This document shows positions 57,450-64,000 of a stretch of DNA of 64,000 bases, one piece after another. Where the stretch lies: NCBI RefSeq assembly GCF_013337115.1, contig NZ_SGWE01000001.1:127001-191000 (forward strand). Direction: 5' to 3'. Below the pieces are notes generated by a model. It saw only the letters and a program-made list of their open reading frames with translations. It was not told where the DNA came from and made no database searches. Positions within the stretch are counted from its first letter, which is position 1; every line of letters starts with the position of its first letter. This stretch comes from Deinococcus sp. JMULE3. GTDB lineage: Bacteria; Deinococcota; Deinococci; Deinococcales; Deinococcaceae. The position numbers and the translations under genes were made by a program.

Positions 57450-57824
57450 TCAGGCCCGGCCCAGCAGCGTCCCCACCCGTTCGAGCAGTTCCATCGGACT
57501 GAACGGCTTGACGAGGTACGCGTCGGCGCCCACCGCCTCACCCTCCTGCAGGTCGCTCTGCTGCGCGCGGGCCGTGACGAGCATCACGGCCACGCCGCGC
57601 AGGTCAGGGTCGGCCTTCAGCGTCTCGCACACCTGAAAGCCGTTCAGGGTGCCGGGCATCATGACGTCCAGGATCAGCAGGTCCGGCCGCCACTCCCGCG
57701 CGCGTTCCAGCGCCTCGTCGCCGCTCGCGGCCTCCTGCAGCCTGTAGTCCGGGCCGAGCAGGGTCAGGCGGATCAGTTTGCGCAGGTCGGCGTGGTCATC
57801 CACGATCAGGATCTTCTTGGGCAT
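57450..57824 (-). CDS. Single-domain response regulator
   Basis: 124 residues. Acidic pocket LIVDDHAD, acceptor Asp53 in LILDVMMPG, Thr in LVTARA, Lys in YLVKPFSP. ATG 57824 has AGGAG upstream. Its 5' end overlaps the 3' end of the sensor kinase by 29 bp, so the pair is co-translated. No output domain. Confidence 0.92.
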   Translation of the reverse strand: MPKKILIVDDHADLRKLIRLTLLGPDYRLQEAASGDEALERAREWRPDLLILDVMMPGTLNGFQVCETLKADPDLRGVAVMLVTARAQQSDLQEGEAVGADAYLVKPFSPMELLERVGTLLGRA

Positions 57825-60642
57825 GGCTCTCCTGTGGGGCACTCTGCTGTGAGGCGGGGCTGACGGGGAAGGTCAGGGTCACGACGCTGCCCTGACCCGG
57901 CTCGCTGCTCAGCGTGGCACGTCCGCCGTGGCAGTGCATGATCTCCTGCACGAGGCTCAGGCCCAGGCCCGTGCCGGGGATGCTGCCGGAACTCTCGGCG
58001 CGGTAGAAGCGCTCGAACGCGCGGTGCAGCTGCTCGGGCGTCATGCCGAGCCCCTGGTCCGTCACCGAGACGTGCAGCAGCGGGTGCAGCGGGTCCATCC
58101 ACGCGTGCACGAGCACCTCCCCGCCCTGCGGGGAGTACTTGAACGCGTTGGACAGCACGTTCCCGAGCGCCTGACTGAACTTCGCGGCGTCCACCGGCAG
58201 CAGCGGCAGGTTCGGCGCGACCTGCACCCGCACGCGCGGACGCTCGTGCGGCGGCGTGAAGGCCTGCACGGTCGTCTCGATCAGGGGCCGGACCGCCTCG
58301 TGCACAATCCGGAAGTCCTGCCCGGCGCGCGCCTCGATCCGCGCGAGATCGAGCAGCTCGGTCAGCAGCAGGATCAACCGCCCCGCCTGCCGGTAGATGG
58401 TCTCCAGCAGGTCGCGGGTGGTCTCCGCGTCCAGGTCGCGGGTCAGGAGCAGTTCCGTGAAGCCGTAGATGGACGTCATGGGCGTGCGCAGTTCATGCGC
58501 GGCAGTGGACATGAATTCACTCTTCATGTTGCTGATCTCGGCCTCGTGCGTGATGTCCCGGAAGTACATGACGTGCCCGAGCACCACGCCGTCCCCGGCG
58601 TCCATGGCCCGCCGCGTGCGTTTCAGCACCCGCCGGGCCGGGCGCACCACCTGCAGCACGTCCACCCCGGGCGGCGGGCGGCCCGCCGGGCGCGCGACCT
58701 CGCAGCGGCTGCGCAGCACCCGCTCAAACTGCGCTTCACTCAGCCCGAGCAGTTCCTCACGGGTGGTCCCGGTCAGCGCCAGGAACGCCGGGTTGACCTC
58801 CACCACCTGCCCCTGATCGCCGAAGGTCACGAACCCGTCGGGGCTGACGTTGAACACCGAGTCCAGCTGCGTGGTGCGGTGCTGCAGCCGCGCCTCCGCC
58901 GCGCGCCGGTCCGTGATGTCCCGGACGAACCCCGCGTACTCGGGCGTGACCGTCGGCAGGCGCACCACCGACAGTTCCACCGGGAATTCCTGCCCGTCCC
59001 GGCGCACGGCGGGCAGTTCCAGTCGCTGCCCCAGGATGCGCCCGGGACCGCCCGCCGAGAGGCGCTGCAGGCTCAGGCCGTGCGCGGCGCGCAGCCGCTC
59101 AGGGATGATCAGCGTGTCCAGCGGCTGCCCCAGCGCCGCGGCGCGGTCCAGCCCGAAGATCTGCTCGGCCGCCGGATTGAACTCGGTGACCGTGCCGCGC
59201 CCGTCGCAGGTGATGATCGCGTCCAGCGACGAGCGGATCACGGCCTTGTTCAGTTCCTCGCTGCGGCGCAGCTGCCGCGCCGTCTCCTCCCGCGCGGCGT
59301 CCTGTTCCAGCCACTGCCCGATCAGGCGCAGGAAGTCCTCGTCCGCCGCCGTGAAGATCGGGCCGCCCGACCGGCAGAACACCAGCGTGCCGGGACCGTC
59401 CGGGGCACGCACCGCCACGCGCAGGGTGTCCGGCGTGCGGCCCGGCGGCTGCGCCGCGAGCACCTGCGCCCGCTCCGCGGACAGCGGCCCGGCGCACGCG
59501 ACGATCACCCCGCCCCGCACGAACGCGCCCGGCGCGCGGAAGGTCCGCGCGGCGACCTCCAGCAGCTCGCCCACGGTGTCCGGCGCGCCACGCGCCGTCA
59601 CCTCGTACAGTTCCCGCAGGCGCGCCTCGGCCATCTTCGGGGCGCTCAGGTCCGTCAGGACCGCCGTGACGCCGCCCCCGGCGCGCGTGACCCGCGTCAG
59701 CAGGGCCGGGATGCTCGCCCCGTCCGGGCGGCGCAGCGGGACCTCCACCGTGACCCGCGCGCCGCCCGGCGCCGACGGGACGCCCATCACGTCCGCCAGC
59801 ACCTCCGACTCCGCGTGGCCGACCAGTGCGCCGGGCGGCTGACCCACCATGCGCGCCAGGGCCGGGTTCACGTACTCGAAGGTCCCGTCGGCGCCCGTCA
59901 CGTACAGGCCCTCGCCCATGGCCTCCATGACCTGCACCGCGAAGTCCCGTTCGCGCTGCAGCGCGCCCTCGGCGGCCAGCAGTTCCCGCGTGGTGCGCTC
60001 CAGCACGCCGCGCGCCCGTTCGGACTCGGCGCGCCGCTCGGTCTCCAGGCGCAGGTCGCGCCGCGCGCGGGCCTGCAACTGCAGGATCACAGTCGCGATG
60101 GTCAGGGCCAGCAGGGCCGCCAGGGCCGCCAGGGTCACCTCGGCCACGCGCAGGTCCCGCGCGATCGCGCTGCGTTCCCGGCCCAGCAGGTCCACCGCGC
60201 CGGCGTAGCCCTCCTGGGCGCGGTCCATGATGCCCGCCAGTCGCGCCGCGGCCTCAGGCCCGCGCAGGTCCGCCAGCGTCAGGGCCTGCGCCGCCGCGAC
60301 CGCTTCGAGCAGTTCCGCGCGCCGCGCGCGGTCGATCCGGTCGAGCAGCGGCTCGCCACTCACGACGGTCGCCTTGGACTGCAGCACGGCCAGCGGCACC
60401 TCCAGCTCGGCCGGGTCCGGCGCGGGCACGCGTGCCACCAGCACGCGCATTTCGGCCGCCTGCCGCACGAACTCCGCGTACGCCCAGCCCGTGATCGACA
60501 CGCTGCTGAGGCTCGCCACGCGGTTCAGGCGCGCGAACGTGAACGCGAACGCCCCCAGCGTCACGATCAGCACGACGATCAGCAGCAGCAGACTCAGCGG
60601 CCAGCGCCGCCTGCCGGGCGCGCCCGGCGCGGGCAGGGTCAC
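57796..60642 (-). CDS. Multi-PAS/GAF membrane histidine kinase
   Basis: 948 residues. Two N-terminal membrane helices (~15-38 and ~165-190) enclose a ~120-residue outside sensor. Then come a PAS domain (GEGLYVTGADGTFEYVNPA), a GAF-like region, two more PAS domains (LDAIITCDGRGTVTEFN; SPDGFVTFGDQGQVVEVN), HisKA with His716 in STAAHELRTPM, and the ATPase domain (NVLSNAFKYS, DQGLGM, GTGLGLSLV). GTG 60642 begins 7 bp after the upstream lipoprotein stop. The three genes (lipoprotein, kinase, receiver) form one operon. Confidence 0.93.
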   Translation of the reverse strand: MTLPAPGAPGRRRWPLSLLLLIVVLIVTLGAFAFTFARLNRVASLSSVSITGWAYAEFVRQAAEMRVLVARVPAPDPAELEVPLAVLQSKATVVSGEPLLDRIDRARRAELLEAVAAAQALTLADLRGPEAAARLAGIMDRAQEGYAGAVDLLGRERSAIARDLRVAEVTLAALAALLALTIATVILQLQARARRDLRLETERRAESERARGVLERTTRELLAAEGALQRERDFAVQVMEAMGEGLYVTGADGTFEYVNPALARMVGQPPGALVGHAESEVLADVMGVPSAPGGARVTVEVPLRRPDGASIPALLTRVTRAGGGVTAVLTDLSAPKMAEARLRELYEVTARGAPDTVGELLEVAARTFRAPGAFVRGGVIVACAGPLSAERAQVLAAQPPGRTPDTLRVAVRAPDGPGTLVFCRSGGPIFTAADEDFLRLIGQWLEQDAAREETARQLRRSEELNKAVIRSSLDAIITCDGRGTVTEFNPAAEQIFGLDRAAALGQPLDTLIIPERLRAAHGLSLQRLSAGGPGRILGQRLELPAVRRDGQEFPVELSVVRLPTVTPEYAGFVRDITDRRAAEARLQHRTTQLDSVFNVSPDGFVTFGDQGQVVEVNPAFLALTGTTREELLGLSEAQFERVLRSRCEVARPAGRPPPGVDVLQVVRPARRVLKRTRRAMDAGDGVVLGHVMYFRDITHEAEISNMKSEFMSTAAHELRTPMTSIYGFTELLLTRDLDAETTRDLLETIYRQAGRLILLLTELLDLARIEARAGQDFRIVHEAVRPLIETTVQAFTPPHERPRVRVQVAPNLPLLPVDAAKFSQALGNVLSNAFKYSPQGGEVLVHAWMDPLHPLLHVSVTDQGLGMTPEQLHRAFERFYRAESSGSIPGTGLGLSLVQEIMHCHGGRATLSSEPGQGSVVTLTFPVSPASQQSAPQESHAQEDPDRG

Positions 60643-60649
60643 GGCGCCC

Positions 60650-61192
60650 TCAGGTCCCGCCGGGGCGTTCCTCGATCCGGTACAGCTGCCACACCCACGC
60701 GGCGTTGTAGATGTTCGGATCGAGTTTCACGCCGCCGTACGGGAAGGTCATGTACACCGGTCCGAAGTTGCGCGGTTCGAGCAGCTGCCCGTCGGATTTC
60801 AGCGCCAGGATGACCGGCACGTCCTTGATCGGCGCGAGCTTCAGGTCGGTCTTGTACTTGTCGAGCGCCACGAGGTGCAGCGTCGCCGCCGGCGCGATGC
60901 CGGTCTCACGCAGCACGGCGCTCAGCAGCGGCCCGGTGTACTCGTGCGCCTCGTTCTTCCGGGACGGGTCGGGCGTGCTGAAGCTCACCAGGCCCAGCGC
61001 GGCCAGTTGCGCGCGCGTGAACGTGAATTCCCTGCCCTGCGCGTTCACGACGGTCAGGACGACCGGGCCTGAACCGCTCAACTGCGGGTCGGCCTCCACC
61101 GTCGTGTACAGGCTGGAGGCGGGTCGGGCGCAGGCACTCAGGGTCAGCAGGGCTGGGATCAGCAGGGCCGGTGTCAAAAGGGCACGTCGCAT
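60650..61192 (-). CDS. Lipoprotein with a molybdopterin-oxidoreductase-like fold domain
   Basis: 180 residues. Lipobox LTLSAC, then a ~140-residue domain (VLTVVNAQGREFTFTRAQLA, HEYTGPLLSAVLRETGIAP, YMTFPYGGVKLDPNIY) that resembles the small sulfite-oxidase-type molybdopterin-binding domain without its usual cysteine ligand. GGAGGAGTGAC precedes ATG 61192. It precedes the membrane kinase in the same operon, so it may be the external ligand-binding partner of that sensor. Confidence 0.75.
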   Translation of the reverse strand: MRRALLTPALLIPALLTLSACARPASSLYTTVEADPQLSGSGPVVLTVVNAQGREFTFTRAQLAALGLVSFSTPDPSRKNEAHEYTGPLLSAVLRETGIAPAATLHLVALDKYKTDLKLAPIKDVPVILALKSDGQLLEPRNFGPVYMTFPYGGVKLDPNIYNAAWVWQLYRIEERPGGT

Positions 61193-61304
61193 GTCACTCC
61201 TCCGCTTCAGGAACCGCTTGAGATTGACCCGCAGCGTAACCTGTCCGGTCATGCAGTTTTCTTGCAGAACGGCAGGATGCGCTCCGACCGGCCGGAGGAG
61301 TCCG

Positions 61305-61310
61305 TATACT
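61305..61310 (+). promoter_or_regulatory. -10 box of receiver operon with leaderless mini-ORF
   Basis: TATACT, then 7 nt, then ATG 61318 of the mini-ORF. No good -35. Confidence 0.55.
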
Positions 61311-61317
61311 GGCCCCG

Positions 61318-61347
61318 ATGAATCCGACGACTCGGGGTGCCGCGTGA
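61318..61347 (+). other. Nine-codon leaderless mini-ORF overlapping response regulator start
   Basis: ATG 61318 encodes MNPTTRGAA and its TGA overlaps the regulator GTG at 61344 as GTGA. The -10 box spacing is that of a leaderless mRNA. Confidence 0.5.
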
Positions 61348-61772
61348 GCCGCCCGTTCCGCGTGCTGCTGGTGGACGACAACCCGGCGGACCTGATGCTC
61401 GCCCAGGAGGTGTTCGCCGAGCACGGCGAGCGCCTGACCATCAGCACCTGCGCCAGCGGCGAGGAAGCCCTGGCGCGCCTGCGCGTCGGCCCCGTGCCGG
61501 ACGTCGTGATCCTCGACGTGAACATGCCGGTCATGTCGGGCTTCGAGGTGCTACAGGCGATCAAGGACGACCCGGCGCTGCTGTCCATCCCGGTCGTGAT
61601 GCTCTCGACGTCCTCGCAGCCGGGCGACGTCGCGCGGGCTTACACCCTGCACGCCAGTTCCTACATGGTCAAGAGCAACAGCTTCCAGAAGTTCGTGGAA
61701 CAGGTGGACGCCTTCGTCACCTTCTGGCGCGAGAGCCGCACGCCCAGCTGGCCCGAACGTTCCCCGACCTGA
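61344..61772 (+). CDS. Single-domain response regulator (Rcp-like paralogue)
   Basis: 142 residues, one receiver. Acidic pocket LVDDNPAD, acceptor Asp58 in VILDVNMP, switch MLSTSS, Lys in SSYMVKSNSF. The C-terminal helix (KFVEQVDAFVTFWRESR) matches the phytochrome-cluster receiver at 2296. Start GTG 61344 follows a leaderless mini-ORF, as does that paralogue. It is divergent from the lipoprotein-kinase-receiver operon and may be its second receiver. Confidence 0.9.
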   Translation: MSRPFRVLLVDDNPADLMLAQEVFAEHGERLTISTCASGEEALARLRVGPVPDVVILDVNMPVMSGFEVLQAIKDDPALLSIPVVMLSTSSQPGDVARAYTLHASSYMVKSNSFQKFVEQVDAFVTFWRESRTPSWPERSPT

Positions 61773-61828
61773 ACCCGGCCTGCCCCGAGGGCGAGGCCCA
61801 CGGCCATGCACGGACCGCCATGAAACGC

Positions 61829-61875
61829 CCCCAACGGGTGGCCGCGCAGCGACGGTGCGCGGCCACCCGTTGGGG
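61829..61875 (+). terminator. 20-bp perfect hairpin after response regulator
   Basis: The arms 61829-61848 (starting CCCCAACGGGTGGCC) and 61856-61875 pair perfectly around a 7-nt loop, between convergent genes. It could end both transcripts. Confidence 0.65.
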
Positions 61876-61882
61876 TGCGGCT

Positions 61883-62125
61883 TCAGGCGCTTCTGGACAG
61901 TTCCGGGCCGTGGCGACCGGTGGTGCGGGCGTCATCCATGGCGCGGGCCAGTTGCCGCTGGTGCACGGCGAGACGCAGGTGCCGGTCAGCGAGGGCCATC
62001 AGCGCCTCACGCAGGGCAGGGGTGGGGGCCGAGTCGGCCTGAGCGCGCAGGGTGTAGGCGTCGGAGTCGTTGATGCGGGCGGCCTTCCGCAGGTGCTGAG
62101 CCGCGTCAGGGGACAGGTCGAGCAT
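61883..62125 (-). CDS. Small helical hypothetical protein
   Basis: 80 residues. It is predicted almost all helical, Ala/Arg-rich and soluble (LSPDAAQHLRKAARINDSDA, ALREALMALADRHLRLAVHQ). No family recognised. It lies convergent to the response regulator with a strong hairpin after the stop, which supports a real gene. Confidence 0.6.
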   Translation of the reverse strand: MLDLSPDAAQHLRKAARINDSDAYTLRAQADSAPTPALREALMALADRHLRLAVHQRQLARAMDDARTTGRHGPELSRSA

Positions 62126-62224
62126 ACGTCATGGTGTGTCATGGCCGGCGTGCTGCACGATATGAAACCTCACACGCCGGGGGATGGTCGGCGGGGGGGA
62201 ATGACGCGCGGACCGGCCCACAGC

Positions 62225-62258
62225 GAGGCGGGGCACCCTGACTGAGTGCCCCGCCTCG
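62225..62258 (-). terminator. Terminator hairpin after 27-residue membrane peptide gene
   Basis: GAGGCGGGGCAC pairs perfectly with GTGCCCCGCCTC around a ~9-nt loop, about 20 bp past the small gene's stop. Confidence 0.6.
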
Positions 62259-62279
62259 TGGTGAACCTTCCGGACCGGT

Positions 62280-62363
62280 TCATTCGGTGCGGTCGCGGTT
62301 GGGGTACAGGACCGGCAGGACGATCAGGGGCAGCGCGATGGCGGACAGTGCGAAGATCAACAT
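62280..62363 (-). CDS. 27-residue single-helix membrane peptide
   Basis: ATG 62363 to TGA 62280-62282. Residues 1-20 are strongly hydrophobic (MLIFALSAIALPLIVLPVLY), followed by a charged tail PNRDRTE, the shape of a one-pass small membrane protein. A CACACT hexamer lies exactly 6 nt before the ATG, the leaderless spacing used elsewhere here, and a strong hairpin follows the stop. No homologue is recognised. Confidence 0.5.
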   Translation of the reverse strand: MLIFALSAIALPLIVLPVLYPNRDRTE

Positions 62364-62489
62364 GCCCACAGTGTGCCCGGCGCCCTGTGGACGCTGATGA
62401 CAGCAGCGTTCAGGGAGCGTGGAGCGGAACTTCAGGAGACGCCCAGGGAATCTTCAGGTGACGTGAGGGTCAGCTCGGACCACGCCCTG
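62364..62489. other. Gene-poor stretch upstream of small membrane peptide
   Basis: Contains the probable promoter of the small leftward gene. Nothing else recognised. It continues into a family-B element. Confidence 0.3.
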
Positions 62490-62492
62490 TGA

Positions 62493-62626
62493 TACGGACT
62501 CGGATTGAACGGCTTATAAAGCCGTTCAATCCGGGCGGATGCGAGAAGGAGCGAAACGCCCCTCCGGACGTGGAGTTGGCAACCCGGTGCTGTCCCGGGT
62601 TGTTAACGAAACAAACGGAATTCGTA
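62493..62626 (+). repeat. MITE-like element, family B copy 5
   Basis: 134 bp, TACGGACTCGGATTGAAC at the left and CGGAATTCGTA at the right, flanked by TGA (62490-62492 and 62627-62629). Hairpin I is perfect (ATTGAACGGCTT with AAGCCGTTCAAT); hairpin II is AACCCGG/CCGGGTT. This copy is not on a gene's stop codon. Confidence 0.87.
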
Positions 62627-62629
62627 TGA

Positions 62630-62806
62630 GGGTCCCATGAGCCGCCAGAACCCCCGGTCTTCACCGGAATCGGGTCACGACACATGAAGCGACTGTCACA
62701 CTGAACACCATTCCGGCGCGGCCCGGCAGCACACCTGGGCGTTCGGGCAGGTATTCGGGCACTTCAGGCCACACCCGGCCGCCCAGGCGGGCACGGAGGG
62801 AACACG
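62630..62806. other. Intergenic region upstream of small hypothetical gene
   Basis: 177 bp; only the ribosome site GGAGGG at its end is recognisable. Confidence 0.3.
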
Positions 62807-63037
62807 ATGACGATCTGCGTGCGACATGACGGAACCACCACGGGCGTGGTGCTGCGCAGCACCGACACCCGCTACGCTCCAGGGCAGCGGGTCCGGATGC
62901 ACCTCCTGCACGACGGGCCGCGCACCACCCTGGCCGTCGATGGATGCCCGGCGCACCTTGACGAACGGGTGCCGCCCCTGCCGCCCGGCGTGGCGCGGCA
63001 CCTGCTGCACCTCAGCGTGGACGAACCCCAGATCTGA
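62807..63037 (+). CDS. Small hypothetical protein
   Basis: 76 residues from ATG 62807 with GGAGGG 7 nt upstream. The pattern (GVVLRSTDTRYAPGQRVRMH, RTTLAVDGCPAHLDERVP) suggests a small beta-rich fold. No family recognised. The stop is followed directly by a decayed family-B element. Confidence 0.6.
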   Translation: MTICVRHDGTTTGVVLRSTDTRYAPGQRVRMHLLHDGPRTTLAVDGCPAHLDERVPPLPPGVARHLLHLSVDEPQI

Positions 63038-63201
63038 CGAACCGAATTCTTCAAGAAACCCGCCGCCGAGGAACGCTGTCCGTTCACGACCCGGAACGGC
63101 AACGGGTCGTCAAGGCCACGTCCGGAGGGGCGTTTCTCTCCGCCTCTGCGGGGCAGCCCGACGAGTCGCATCCGCTTGGACCCAGCGGCCGTAGACTCCG
63201 T
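63038..63201 (-). repeat. Decayed family-B element abutting a family-A element
   Basis: Recognisable parts are a hairpin-II equivalent (ACGACCCG with CGGGTCGT), the core CCACGTCCGGAGGGGCGTTT and GTCGCATCCGCTTGGA, ending GACTCCGT. Termini and duplications are eroded. It runs straight into family A copy 2. Confidence 0.6.
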
Positions 63202-63204
63202 TCA

Positions 63205-63351
63205 TACGGGATTCAAGTGTCTTGTTCATCGGCGTCGCCCGGTGGACCCCTCACCCTTCCGCCGCTTCGCTCCTCAGCACTGCGAGTCCCACATGGGCAG
63301 AGGGGACAGCGGAACGCGACTACAGTGCAAGCAAGTCAATGTCATCCCGTA
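63205..63351 (+). repeat. MITE-like element, family A copy 2
   Basis: 147 bp, starting TACGGGATTCAAGTG and ending GTCATCCCGTA. Flanks are TCA (63202-63204) and CCA (63352-63354), an eroded duplication. About 20 bp shorter than copy 1 in the middle. Confidence 0.82.
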
Positions 63352-63364
63352 CCACTCGGCGTCC

Positions 63365-64000
63365 TTATCGTTCCTCGTCAGGTGCCGTGGTGGGCGCGGC
63401 GGCGTCCGGTGTCCCGGCGTGTGTTTCCTCCCGCATGCCGATGAAGGTGTCCACCAGCGTCGGATCGAGGACGCGGCCCGCCATGCTGCGCAGTTCCGCC
63501 AGCGCGCGGTCTTCCGGCCACGGCTGCTTGTAGGGCCGGGCGCTGGTCAGGGCGTCGAAGGCGTCCACGACCGCGAACACCCGCGCCAGCAGCGGAATCG
63601 CCTCGCCGCTCAGGCCGTGCGGGTACCCGCCGCCGTTCCAGTGCTCGTGGTGGTGCAGGACGATCTGCAGGCACGCCTCGCCCAGCGCGGGGGTGTGGCG
63701 CAGCATCTCGTAGCCGGTGACGGGATGCTGGCGCATGACCGCCCACTCGTCCGGGCTGAGCGGGCCGGGTTTCAGGAGGATCTGGTCGGGAATGGCGATC
63801 TTGCCCAGGTCGTGCAGGTACGCGCCGCGGCGCAGGTCGTCCTGCTGCTGCTCGCTCAGGCCCAGGCGGCGGGCGAGGTCCAGGCTGAGGCGCACGACGC
63901 GGTCGGTGTGGCCCTTGGTCTCGTAGTCGCGGAATTCCAGCGCGACGCCCAGGGTGCGCAGCGTCTCCTCGCGGGTGGTGAGGATCGTCTGCAGGTGGTG
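63365..64000 (-). CDS. HD-GYP domain protein (c-di-GMP phosphodiesterase family), 5' end outside window
   Basis: At least 212 codons; the frame is open through the right edge. Seen: FRDYETKGHTDRVV, metal-binding HD in AYLHDLGKIAIPD, and HHEHWNGGGYPHGLSG, where HD-GYP proteins usually have HHExxDGxGYP (Asn replaces Asp here). The family hydrolyses c-di-GMP. Upstream sensor domains are likely but not visible. Stop TAA at 63365-63367, followed by family A copy 2. Confidence 0.9.
   Translation of the reverse strand, partial: HHLQTILTTREETLRTLGVALEFRDYETKGHTDRVVRLSLDLARRLGLSEQQQDDLRRGAYLHDLGKIAIPDQILLKPGPLSPDEWAVMRQHPVTGYEMLRHTPALGEACLQIVLHHHEHWNGGGYPHGLSGEAIPLLARVFAVVDAFDALTSARPYKQPWPEDRALAELRSMAGRVLDPTLVDTFIGMREETHAGTPDAAAPTTAPDEER

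Noticed and set aside
61290..61306. Terminus-like GAGTCCGTA before the response regulator as a family-B end
   Set aside because: Only one terminus-like stretch, no partner terminus or hairpins.

Overview
The window is high-GC chromosomal DNA from a Deinococcus-like bacterium. The evidence is a DrBphP-type bacteriophytochrome coupled to a BphO heme oxygenase, a histone H1-like Lys/Ala-rich tail on HU, and many leaderless promoters (TANNNT followed 5-7 nt later by the start codon). No rRNA, tRNA or CRISPR array was recognised. Both ends cut a gene: a degenerate GGDEF/EAL protein on the left and an HD-GYP protein on the right.

Layout. 0-8 kb: a c-di-GMP type sensor, then a tightly overlapping light-sensing set (Rcp-like receiver, bphO, bphP, second receiver, receiver-histidine kinase). 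8-14 kb: acyl-CoA synthetase, HU, an IS982-like insertion sequence, Ohr, LysR, S8 protease. 14.6-19 kb: RsgA, ABC exporter, a frameshifted MFS transporter. 19-27 kb: YqiJ-like OB protein, flotillin and a 1735-residue AAA+ ATPase in one direction. 27-31 kb: transaldolase, acyl-CoA dehydrogenase, a P-loop kinase. 31-35 kb: pstSCAB. 35-37 kb: a second S8 protease with PKD domains. 37-45 kb: 4-hydroxyphenylacetate (hpa) catabolism with a divergent PucR-type regulator. 45-50 kb: an alginate-type O-acetylation module (AlgI/J/F/X-like). 50-53 kb: amino-acid binding protein, ECF sigma and anti-sigma. 53-57 kb: persulfide/thiosulfate operon. 57-62 kb: a second two-component cluster. 62-64 kb: gene-poor, repeat-rich DNA and the HD-GYP gene.

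The main unexplained structure is two related families of small non-coding elements (seven well-bounded copies, 98-168 bp, plus remnants). Their termini start TACGG..., and they are flanked by 3-bp TGA/TCA (TNA) target duplications. Five of the seven insertions lie exactly on the TGA stop codon of a gene and recreate that stop codon. Family B has two hairpins whose stems differ between copies by compensatory changes. One copy is split by the IS982-like element.

A second pattern is tiny ORFs of 5-13 codons, preceded by a -10 box at leaderless distance, whose TGA overlaps the start codon of the real gene (receiver at 2296, yqiJ at 27141, pucR at 44036, receiver at 61344). Three genes (MFS, pstC, algX-like) are each broken by one apparently missing base in a G/C run, which looks more like assembly error than biology.
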